Assembly: GCA_039621445.1 (NCBI GenBank)
Contig: CP154954.1
Coordinates: forward strand, 56,876,433 to 56,940,432
DNA: 64,000 nucleotides
DNA from: Euglena gracilis
Taxonomy: Eukaryota; Euglenida; Euglenophyceae; Euglenales
Direction of reading: 5' to 3'
Made by a program: the position numbers and the translations under genes. The notes below the pieces were generated by a model. That model had not been told where the DNA came from, made no database searches, and saw nothing but the letters and a program-made list of their open reading frames with translations. Below, in pieces: positions 33,717 through 42,876 of this stretch. Positions within the stretch are counted from its first letter, which is position 1. Each line of letters opens with the position of its first letter.

Positions 33717-34546
33717 TGTCGGCCGCCGGCTTTCGCCGGCAGCCAAAAATTGCCAGAAGGCACAAATTTCAAAGTCGCGGCTAACAGCCAATCAGTTAAA
33801 AAAACCCGCGACTTAAATTGGAAGCGGGTCGAATTTCTAAGCGCCTTCAAATTTGTCATTTTTCACAGAACTTGAGGGGTTTTCCCCATCGTTTGGCAAA
33901 GAGGAAATACATTGAATTGGATTTGATCAATCACATTGTTGAATTGGAATTGGCAGTTACATTGTTGGTCATTATATTGTTGGTGGAGTTATTGAAGGCA
34001 ATTTGGTATTGAAATCAAGGACACCCTACAACACCGCCATCACCACCGCCGCCTATATTCCCTATACCCCTCTTCCTTGCCCCAGGTTGTTTTTTCCATC
34101 ACATTCAGTCACTCTCACAGATTTCCAACAGTGTGTTTGCTTCTCCAGTGGGTTGGGATTCATTTCAGACCCAGTGGGTTGGTTTGTGGGTTGGGTTGTG
34201 CAAGAGAGTGTGAGAGAGACAAACAGAGAAAAGTGAGATTTCAGAGAGAAAAGTTCGACTTCATTGCAAATGGCAGATTTTTCGTTTTTCGCTAAAATTT
34301 CGGAAACCCTTGAAAAAACGATCCTACGCACCGGCTGGGGTTGGGGAAAATACCTGAGTGAAACAAACGGGGGTTGGCTTGAGCCCACCAACCCTCGGAA
34401 AAAGCGCAGGCCCCACCCCGGAAACACCCACCCCCCGGCTGTTGGTGGTTTGCCACGACGGCGAGGACCCCCCGGGCCCTCGGCCCACCGGGACTCGCCG
34501 GTCGCGGGGGCGACCGGCGGCGCACAGGGGGTGGGGCCGGCGAACA
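33717..34546 (+). repeat. Element 1 3' LTR
   Basis: 830 bp, identical to 22,032-22,860 except for five substitutions and one extra C (in the run near 34,471). It is followed by the AAAG target copy. Confidence 0.93.
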
Positions 34547-34550
34547 AAAG

Positions 34551-35760
34551 GTACCCGCAGTGGACAATATGGAGGTCGGCAGGGGACCCACAGTGGCCCC
34601 CTTGACAAATCTTTTTTGTTTTGCCCGTGGCAGGGGAAGATCAACCCAAGGGGAGGACCACAGAGGTCCCCCCATGGTATGTTTACCAGCAACAAGATCA
34701 GAGTGTAGGACCAGAGAGAGTGTAAGAGAGGCATGCTCATCCCCCGTGCAATTTTTCAACGAACTCCTGTACACCCAGGGGTGGCAATTTTCCCAACCAC
34801 CTGTCAGCAGGTCACAGCATTCATCCCAAAAGGTCCATGGGATGGAAAATGGTCGCCAGACCAACCACCCAGGACCCCACAGAACGAATTTCTTGGAGAA
34901 AAAACTTCCATGGAGGAAAAGTGGGAGACACCCCCCTGCACCAGAGACTTAAAAAAAGCCTAAAATGGTGGAACAAACCCCCCCAAGCAACCTGTAAATT
35001 GTTTAAAAAAAAAAAGGAATTCAACCCCCCGGGAGATTCTCCCAAAATTGATCACCCATACAAATCCCAATCCCAGAGGCAACTTGGACTTGATCAAGGC
35101 AGAAAGAATCCTATTGGATTACGAAAAAACTGGGTCAATAAAACGTTTTCTGGATTCAGACCAAGCATTTAATCCCATGGTTTGTACTTTCGAACTAGAA
35201 GGGGGAACAAAAAAATGGAGAAAGCTCAGCGACTGCTGAGAAATAGATCAGCAATTTCAAGTAAACCATTCAAACTAGATCATACCCAGCACATATTTCC
35301 AGTTCTTAGAAAAACGTAACTGGGACGCAAAAATAGACCTCAAGGGTGCCTATTGTCATATTCCGTGAATTGCCTGCCTTGGGCGGTTTTTTTTTTGGGC
35401 ATCAAGTAGGGGGGCAAACCTGGGAATTTCAAACAGGCTGCTTTGGGCTAAATGACATGCCCAAGGTTTTCATTGCAGTGACGAAAACTTTCAAGAAGCT
35501 GTAGAGAAAACGGGGCATCCAGGTGTCTATTTACCTGGACGACATTTTGCCTGTGGCTCCCACCAAGAACATTTTGCAGGGTTAACTCAACAGAGCCAAA
35601 GTCAAAGACAACAGAGTCCACAGAGTCAAGGATTTGATGAATTCGGGGTTCAAAATCAATGTGAAAAAGTCCACCCTGCAGTTCACACAAGTGGTAACCC
35701 ATCTGGGTTTTCAAGTTAACTTCCAGGGTTACCTGACAAAGGGAGGGGTGGCAGAAAGGA
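34551..35760 (+). pseudogene. DIRS-like reverse transcriptase (decayed)
   Basis: The interrupted element resumes after Element 1. From about 35,040 the translation, with several stops and slips, gives a reverse transcriptase: IDLKGAYCHIP at about 35,330, LPWAVFF, GLNDMPKVFIAV, and the catalytic YLDDIL at about 35,533 preceded by KRGIQVS. The LKGAY-HIP...RGI-V--YLDD pattern is typical of DIRS/Ngaro tyrosine-recombinase retrotransposons rather than of Ty3/gypsy. Stop codons occur throughout, so it is inactive. Confidence 0.7.
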
Positions 35761-35858
35761 CCCCTTCAACAAAATGCTAAGACCATGAACTCGCACGTAA
35801 ACCAGCAAGTCATAAAAGAGCAAGTAAACGTCCAAGCTTGGTGCTTACAAAATAATGC

Positions 35859-36225
35859 TTGGCAGAACTCATAAGCAGACGGGAAATGGACAGGGGGGAT
35901 TACTCTTTAGATCCCCAACTTTTTCACTGGCTAAGGCAAAACTTCCAAATTTTCATACACCTGGAAACATATTTATTTGCCTCCCAAGGCAACAAAGAAA
36001 TGCCCAATTTTGTGGCCAGATGGCAACACTGGGAGGCCACAGCAGAAAATGCATTACAATGTCCACTGGACAACATGGGAGATCTTTATGCAAACCCCCC
36101 TTGGTGAATAATTCACAATTTCTGCCCAGGTTGAACAAGTTTCACGACCAAATTTTTGATGGTCACCCCCTACTGGGATTCAGCCACCTGGTGGCCCCAA
36201 TTAATAAGAAATGAAATTTAACTGG
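35859..36225 (+). pseudogene. DIRS-like Dam-type methyltransferase domain
   Basis: Open from 35,859: SLDPQLFHWLRQNF, then DxFASxxN-like YLFASQGNKEMPNFVARW, and LYANPPW at about 36,085-36,105. After slips it continues with TPYWDSATWWPQLI (about 36,163-36,205). This order (RT, then an F-A-x-x-N...NPPW domain, then WP-x-L) is the Dam-like module of DIRS-type elements. It is homologous in outline to the second methyltransferase domain of Element 1. Confidence 0.65.
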
Positions 36226-37300
36226 AGCCCGTGCCTAAAAATAACTCCATACAGGGACATATTTACTAATTGAATGTGGGAACAAATGCCACCCCCCCAG
36301 GTGGCCCGTCCTTTGCATGATGTGCTCAGGCAAATATTGGAGGGCAAACAAGTTTAAATCATTGACGGTTTACTGGTGAGAAACCCTGGCCTAAAACGTT
36401 ATCAGAGTGCCTTTGCACTTCTGCGGGTGATTTTGGAAAATTTGTGGGCCCCCCCGAAGCCACCACAGACCAAGTGGCTGGCGCTTTAAACAAATACTCT
36501 AATTTTCTAAAGCACAAGCCCATTATGCATACAGTGCTATGCTTTTGATTGCTGGTTTTGGTGGGCTTAGATTTCACACCATTTTGACCGCTTAACAAAG
36601 GCTTTGGTACAAGAATCTGGAAGTATGGTGCGTTCTGGGATCCACTCCGAATCCTCCTGGAGCCTGATATTTGTACACTGCGTACACAGCTTATTTTTTG
36701 CTCACCAGGCCTCTGTTTATATCAATCACCTGATTTAGCACAATTAAACCGAACCACCAGCACATATGGCATATAGTCAGGTCCACTTACCCGGGTAATG
36801 TTCCCAGCCGTAACTGTTTCATTTTGGCTTTTCGGCTTTTTTGCCATTTTTCTTACATTTGGCTGGCAAAAAGGCTTTTTTGCCGTTTGGGCCATGGCGA
36901 AACGGCTTTGTTGCCATTTTTCCGACGGCGAAACGGCTTTTTGGCCATTTTGCCAAAAAGCCGTTTTGAAACAAAGAGGCTTCTGATGGGTGGGAATAAA
37001 GGGTTGGGAAAGGGGTGGGTAAGGGGGTCCCTCTGTAAAGCTTAGAAGGGCCAAGTGTGGGAGAATGGTTTCCTTACGAGAAATTTCTCAAACCTCCCGC
37101 TTTCAACTTTTAAAAGAATATGTGGCCCTCACAAAGGACAATTGCCCCCCTGGGGGCCCTGTGTTTTTGACCCTCCAACCCCCTTCATATGGATCGAGGC
37201 AGACACCATTGCATCTTTGGCAAAAACCTCCATAGAAGAAATTGGATTTTATTCCTGTATTTGGGGCCCCCACCACCAGGGGGGCAGCCGTCAACATGAT
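36226..37300 (+). other. Decayed 3' part of the DIRS-like element
   Basis: Interrupted translations continue to about 36,600 without a recognisable tyrosine recombinase. From 36,820 to 36,975 a series of GGCTTTTTTGCC and CGAAACGGCTTT repeats forms hairpins. A short open stretch at 37,055-37,324 is unrecognised. Confidence 0.4.
36931..36966 (+). repeat. Perfect 15-bp stem hairpin
   Basis: AAACGGCTTTTTGGC and its exact complement GCCAAAAAGCCGTTT are separated by the six bases CATTTT. Related half-hairpins occupy 36,826-36,930. Confidence 0.8.
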
Positions 37301-37589
37301 GAAATAAATGGGTTTAAGTGCTGAGTTGGTTTGGGAGATTGGTCAGTGGAAACAGTGTGGAAGCCTTTTGCTCGAACTTTCAGAGGTTCAGTTCCCAAGA
37401 AAGCTTGGAGTACGTTTCAAAATTGAAATTTTGGGTGAAGCCGAATCCCACCTGGGGGGTGCACGGTCGACCTCATTTGGGGGAAGTGCGGAGCCCGAGG
37501 TGTCTCGCACTCTCCGGAGGCAGACCGAGAGGGGAGGAAGGGGCACTGACGCCGAAGCACAAACACCAAGTGAGCCCACCCAGCCCTCT

Positions 37590-38000
37590 GACAAAATAGA
37601 ACCGTGCTGCTACCTGGCTGCAGCGGACGTGTCCGGTGTGCCATGCCACCGAGCACCTGCCCCAGCCGCTGCGGCTGAATATCTGCCCGACGCCCATCCA
37701 GCCGTACAGCAGGTCGTCGGTGGCCATCGACCTCTTCGTGATGCCGGAGGTGGACTTCGTGGGGCAGCTGTACAACGTGTTCGCCGCTTGCGTCGACCAC
37801 CACAGTGGGCGGGTCGTGGACACGACCAACCACACGCGCAGCCTCACCGCCGCCACCGTGGCCAAGGAAATGTACCGTGGGGGGTGGTCGCCGCACGGGC
37901 TGCCCAGCGTGATCGCGAGTGGTCGCGGACCTCACTTCACCGGTTCCCGGTGGCGCACCCTGTGCGCCCACCACGGGATCCGCCACGCTTACGCCCAGCC
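37590..38000 (+). pseudogene. GC-rich chromovirus integrase fragment
   Basis: The frame of 37,636-38,118 encodes PLRLNICPTPIQPYS, SSVAIDLFVMPEVDF, VDHHSGRVVDTTNHTR, GLPSVIASGRGPHFTGSRWR and IRHAYAQPQ. This aligns with the integrase of Element 2. The second catalytic Asp (SDRG in Element 2) is Gly here, and the sequence loses similarity before the catalytic Glu, so it is a dead fragment. The long overlapping ORF from 37,308 is out of frame. Confidence 0.75.
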
Positions 38001-38350
38001 CCAGGGGGGCCCACTTGCTGCTGGTACCACCGCGCCCCCACTTACCTGTCGGAAGACGCCGCGTCCGCCGTCGCCTTCATCGCGGAGGCGGGGCGCCGCC
38101 GCTGCCCAACCCATCTGAACGCGGACACCCCCCGTCACCTGCTCCACCAGGCCGTCGCCCTCTTCGACGACACGCAGCTGGCCGTGCACGACATCGCCGT
38201 TGGCGAGCAGGCCCCATCCGCCGCGTGCCCGCCGACTCCCTGCAGCTCCCCCCGACGACATGGGAAACCGCGTTACTTCCCCAGAGTAAGGTCTTCTTGG
38301 CCCTTCGGGTGCGCCGAGCTGGAACCGACCGCCCCTTGCTGAGCGGTACA

Positions 38351-38900
38351 TGCATCCGCGGCCAGCTACTGACCCCGAGCCCTCTGCCGTGGAGCTCCTT
38401 GCGGAGGGAGGATGTAGCACCCCCGGCGACCCGCCAGCGGCAAGTCGAACGTGAGGCTCGCCGGGCGCTGGAGAAGCTTGATGGGGCAATGGGCATCGCC
38501 TTCGGCCCTGCTCACCGCCTCCAGCAGGTGCAGCTGTCCCACGGGGGCTTGGCGGCCATCCTGGCCGTGCCGCCAGCCGAGGCTACCCGCTGGCTGCGCC
38601 GCTCTGGCTGTGCTGGGGTGTTCCTGCGGCCTTTCTGGACGGCGGACACCTCCCCAGCGCTCGATGGCGCCCACTTCAACCTGTTGGGGCTCCGCGGGCG
38701 CCGGGGGGAGGCTGCAGCCTTGTGGGAGAAGCTCCACGCGATGGAGAGCTTCGCAGGGCTTTCTTCCCTCGGAGAAGGATGTGGCCGTCCACATCGTCGG
38801 TGGACCCGGACAGGGGGAGCTGGAGGCGCAGATCCGCTTCCTCCTCAGTGATGCGAAGGCCAACGTCCACGTCGCCATCCGTTGCGCGGTTTGGTGGTGA
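38351..38900 (+). pseudogene. Unrecognised GC-rich ORF, possibly ORF1-like
   Basis: The 37,919-38,851 frame from about 38,360 encodes REARRALEKLDGAMGIAFG, LAAILAVPPAEATRWLRRSG and AHFNLLGLRGRRGEAAALWE. It then continues after a one-base slip near 38,763 in the 38,451-38,900 frame (SEKDVAVHIVGGPGQGELEA to TGA). It looks like real former coding sequence because composition and regular alpha/beta spacing are maintained. I do not recognise a family. Confidence 0.35.
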
Positions 38901-39436
38901 CTAGTCCCTCCGGTGGATGCCGACGTCTTCCAGCTGCCGACACTGCTCGCCTAGCTTGGTTTGCAACCGCTGCAGACACGCCTCGCCGCCGCCATGCCGT
39001 TCCGTCGAGCGGCTTACGTCCAGCCGTGGGCATCCCCGCGAAGTTCTCCATCGACACGGGCGGGTGGGGACGTTCATGCGCAGCACGACTCCCCCTGGCG
39101 TCCCCCCCGCCACGTTCCGCACCACAGTCTACGCCATGACCTGCCGCAACCCCAGCCAGGTGGCGGTTGCGCCTGAGATGGGAGCCTGAAGGGTATATGG
39201 CATTTGTGCCTGAACCATTTGAGCGTGGGGGTGGCATTTGTGCCTGGGCCGCATAAGCGGCAGGATGAGGTTTACTTACCGCATACGCGGGCGCCCCTTG
39301 GGCAAGTAGGGCCGCCGCATGTGGGGGGTACGGAGGGAGAGAATACTGCATGGAGGGCGTGCCTGGGCCGTGCCAACCCGGTTCCTGCATCCTGGCGAGA
39401 AAGTAGCCTTATGAGCTGTAGAAAAAGACGAGAGAA
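38901..39436. other. No clear gene; GC-rich to AT-rich transition
   Basis: Minus-strand frames are open (up to 181 codons) but show no domain I can name. Composition drops from very GC-rich to AT-rich near 39,400, marking the junction between two inserted sequences. Confidence 0.4.
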
Positions 39437-39499
39437 ATGAATTGGGGATGGGAGAAAAACAGAGAGGCGATAAACAGGCCTATAGGCCGATTTCAAAAA

Positions 39500-40362
39500 T
39501 ACTTACAGAAAGAACTACATTATTTCTTTCATTCCACAACTTCCAGTCCTGTTGGTCATGACCGACAACACTGGAAGCTGGCCCTCAGGTGTCCAAGGAT
39601 CAGACGGCAAAATTTACGATTATGTTTTTGTTGTCGTCCGCAGGCTGAATGGCTCCCTTGTCGCCATTCCGTGCCAAAAAGTAGGGTTGTCTTGCAAATT
39701 TTAGCGCAGATATTGATGGAGAAATGTATGTGCCTAATGGATTGTCAGCGATCAAGATCGTTTGATCTCTTCCCGATTCTTCACAACCCTATGTGGTTTA
39801 CATGGAATCGAAAAGCATTGTTCCGTTATATATCGCCCGAAAGGGCAATAGCGCGCCCAGGAAGCAGTGAAAGCTGTTGTAAATATGCTCCGCCTGTCAT
39901 TTTGCCATGGTCTCTCTTTTATATTAATACCCCACCGGGCTTAGTTCTGCCGCACTTCCCATGTAAAATTGTTTTTGGCGAGACCCGTCGGCGATTGATG
40001 TTACACCGTCGGAGAGACCAGCTCGAAGTAGCATCACCTGTGAGACATGCTTCTCAGAAGTGGAGTCCTCAGAAATACTGTTTAGAAGCGTATCACTGAC
40101 ATCCATCCTCAAGAGAAATAAATATTCACAAGAATTCAAATCACCTGCCTATAGTGCTGGGTACCGCGTGTGGGTTCCAAATAGTCGAATCCACATGCAA
40201 GCTACCAAGCTAGACACCCTCTGTCTCGGACCTTGTGAAATTGTCAAACGTGTTGATAACAGTGGCCGCTATATGGTGGCACTGCCCAACGGAATCAAGG
40301 ATGTCCACACGGATGACTTCAAGCTAAATTTTTCCCCGCCTAATGGCAAAGCACTGACGTGA
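39500..40362 (+). pseudogene. Gypsy integrase core and C-terminal domain (decayed)
   Basis: Across several frames: GSDGKIYDYVFVVV, RLNGSLVAIPCQKVGLSC, VSDQDRLISSRFF (second catalytic Asp), LHGIEKHCSVIYRPKG and EAVKAVVNMLR. A clean C-terminal domain follows in 40,060-40,362 (YRVWVPNSRIHMQATKLDTL, LGPCEIVKRVDNSGRYMVAL, KDVHTDDFKLNF). It differs from the chromovirus integrases here and has multiple stops. Confidence 0.75.
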
Positions 40363-40449
40363 CTTTATATCAAGCCCCGGTCCAAGTTACCTGAAAGGGA
40401 GAATTTTTTGGTTGACAAAATATTTGGTCACAAATTCGATCGGTTTTTC

Positions 40450-42193
40450 CATTACTGGAAGGTCAGGCGGACAGGTTATGGGCTTCTAATTCAAGAAACT
40501 ACATGCAGAGGAACGTGAAAATATAAGCGGGCACAGCGAACATTCAAGAGTACCAGGGGGGTACATCTGCGCAACTTCACCGTTTGACAAATTTGGCACC
40601 GTTGCGAAATTTGCAAGCAGCGCGAATGCAAGTCTTCTTCTTTCAGGGTTGTATGGTACCTGCAACCCGAAAGAAGTTTGGGTGCCCCAGGGTAACCTTG
40701 GTTGTGTTAACGCAAAATTACTTCATCAAACAAGTCACGGGGTATACAATATTTATATCCCGCGTCATCGCGGTAAACGCACCGTAAAGGGGAGAATGAA
40801 TAATTATGTACAACTTCGCCATTGCACAGTCTGTGCACTATCGATTTAGATACAGGGTCATGGGTGTAATCCGATTTTCGAAAGAAGAGGGGGAAAGGAG
40901 ATTCGTATCGCTTAATGCGACCAGGACCAGGTGTGCGGCCTCGCTACCCTCTCTACCGTATAGGACAGATGTGCAACGAACGATAAAAAGATGAACCGGA
41001 AAAAGAATCCAGCACGTCGTCGGCTTGCGTCATATCGACGTGCATACTAATCAGCCTGGCTGCCATTAAACGTGGCATCACCCTCATCCAGGTAACCGGG
41101 GTAATGCCAGGGTGCTCGACTGAGCGGGTCTGCTACTTATTAGCGTATGGCCAGTGGTATATACAACCACTGGGTTGAACTGGCTTATAAATTCACGCTA
41201 TCAGCATCTTTGGCCGACGGAAGACATAGCTTTGTTCAGATCCTCGGTGTACCAGTACATGGTCAGTCAACACTAGTATTTGCACCAAGGAACTGGCGAC
41301 CCAACTAAGGAGTTTTTATAAAATAAATATGATTGTGTACGTTTCCTTTCACATTTCATTTGGCCTCCGCCATCTTCACCCTGTAGCTTTCTGCTTAAGT
41401 ATGCTACAGGACATAAGCCTTAAGAATGCTACAGGGCGTAACTCGTTTAGCCGCGGTATGCTGGCTTAAAACACCGCCTACAGCATAGTTGCTGCTATCG
41501 AGTTCTATCACAGAAGGCTTACAGTGATCCGCGATGTCGAGTAACCCCCCCCCCCCAAATAACACCCCCCCCCAAATAACACACCCCCCCTCGGGGGCCG
41601 ATTTCGAGCGCCCAAATAACACACCCCCCCTGTTTTCCTTTGGTTTTCCATGTAAAAATAACACACCCCCCCAAATAACACACCCCCCCCCCTGGGGCCC
41701 CAGTTCGTGTGCCCAAATAACACACCGGGGGGGTGTGTTATTTGGGGGGGGGTTTACAACATTTTCAAGCATTTGATTATTGATGCTGCCTAGAGCGTCA
41801 CAAATATCTTCATCCCATTTGCCTTTCGTGTTTTCTGCCTCGTTAGAGGTACCGCGATTTTCGCGAATGTTTCATGTAAAACGCGTAGTATTGGGCTAAT
41901 CCTAAAAATCGTGTCAAATGGGTGATGGTCTTGATAACCTCAGGTGTCCATTTTCTGATGGCCTCTAGTTTGCTGGGTGCAGCTTGGTGTTGGCCATTAT
42001 GAAGAATGTGACGGCAAAACATTATCGTTTTGGGAAGTACCCTTTGGCACCTTTGACAAAAAGTCTATGATCGAGAAACGCGATTAATACTGCCCGAACA
42101 TCACGGTAGTGAACATAGTGAATATTCTCCTGTGTGTTCGCTGAGGGGGGGGCTACCAACCAAAACACCATCGATGTACACCAGCACAAACGG
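40450..42193 (-). pseudogene. pol: Element 4 pol, 3' half: RT C-terminus, RNase H, integrase zinc domain
   Basis: Reading leftward: PFVLVYIDGVLVG (RT catalytic region, YIDG instead of YIDD) ends at 42,193; VLDIADHCKP and ELDSSNYAVGGVLSQ (RNase H) are near 41,410-41,545; VADPLSRAP, the RNase H end, is near 41,120. Then CIPRDLFDEVI, HNQGYPGAPKLL and CQICQTVKL, the integrase zinc domain with its second His changed, run from about 40,800 to 40,560. Stops are scattered. Element 3 separates this half from 50,871-51,600, and a MITE lies inside the RNase H part. Confidence 0.78.
41544..41754. mobile_element. 211-bp MITE with poly-C terminal inverted repeats and TA target duplication
   Basis: It begins ACCCCCCCCCCCCAAATAAC and ends with the complement-type GTTATTTGGGGGGGGGTT, flanked by TA at 41,542-41,543 and 41,755-41,756. 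The inside is more CCCCCCAAATAACACA. Removing the element and one TA joins ENVV to LDIADHCKP of the host RNase H in frame, which fixes the ends. A TA duplication suggests Tc1/mariner-type mobilisation; it encodes nothing. Confidence 0.85.
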
Positions 42194-42198
42194 CAAAT
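42194..42198. other. Element 3 left target duplication
   Basis: CAAAT, identical to 50,866-50,870. Confidence 0.88.
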
Positions 42199-42631
42199 TG
42201 TGTACCAGGCAGCCGTAAGGCCATGGTACTGTGTATGTAGGTATAAGCCTACGGCCCGATATAGCTCTGAGCCCCATGCACAGTACTATGCTAGGTGGTA
42301 TTCCTACAGATGGCCAACGGCCTGAATTAGGAATACCTAAGCCTAATTCTGGTTCTCCTCTCCACAGGTGGTATTTTATTCCATTCTGGTCTTTGATTCA
42401 AGACTTGAGTTTCAAGTTTGATTTTTCTGAATTGAAGTCCTGAAAGGACAGCCAAGAACTTGGCATCGATTTCCGTAGCCCATAGGGCTCCTCCCCTGTC
42501 TTGTGCTCTGCCTCTTAATTGGAGAAAAGGGCAATACAACTTTTATATTTATTTTATTTTTTTCTTGTTACTCCTACTAATATCTTTTTCTGCGCACCAA
42601 AGGGCGAAAGCGATAAGGTAGGACGTACACT
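42199..42631 (+). repeat. Element 3 5' LTR
   Basis: TGTGTACCAGGCAGC...GACGTACACT. It is near-identical to 50,433-50,865 and shares diverged similarity with the minus-strand LTR at 62,698-63,113. Confidence 0.9.
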
Positions 42632-42646
42632 TGGTAGCAGATTAGG
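42632..42646 (+). promoter_or_regulatory. Element 3 primer-binding site
   Basis: TGGTAGCAGATTAGG follows the 5' LTR directly. The first ten bases match the PBS of Element 1, implying the same tRNA primer. Confidence 0.75.
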
Positions 42647-42876
42647 TTTCTTTCCTACGCCCCTTCTCTCCCCCGTCTTAACAGGTGACTTCAAACAGTG
42701 AGTGGTTGTGAGCCTATAGGCTACAAAGCATCCACGAGCTGTTTGGAGCCAACTTCTAAGCACAGGTACAAGCTTCAGGAGGTTCTGGGCAGTATACGCT
42801 GCCACATCCTTCTACGTTTGTTCCTTTGCTTACTTTTTGGGGTTTCTTGTGCTTGTTTCCGCAAATAAATAAAAAT

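Larger units (their letters stand above)
22032..34546 (+). mobile_element. Element 1: Ty3/gypsy chromovirus with two methyltransferase-like domains
   Basis: A complete LTR retrotransposon of 12.5 kb. It has LTRs at 22,032-22,860 and 33,717-34,546 (TG...CA), a PBS at 22,861, a polypurine tract at 33,706-33,716 and a target duplication AAAG (22,028-22,031 and 34,547-34,550). Domain order is Gag, cytosine-C5 methyltransferase, Dam-like methyltransferase, protease, RT, RNase H, integrase, chromodomain. The LTRs differ by five substitutions and one C insertion by eye, so the insertion is fairly young, yet coding frames are broken by several in-frame stops and homopolymer frameshifts. It is nested in a DIRS-like element. 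Confidence 0.92.

Noticed and set aside
37308-38342. 344-codon plus-strand ORF
   Set aside because: It is the wrong frame over the integrase fragment at 37,590-38,000.
40640-40860. Plus-strand integrase zinc-domain-like reading (H-x3-H...C-x2-C)
   Set aside because: The minus strand of the same bases gives a much better match (CIPRDLFDEVI, QGYPGAPKLL, CQICQTVKL) and fits the order of Element 4.
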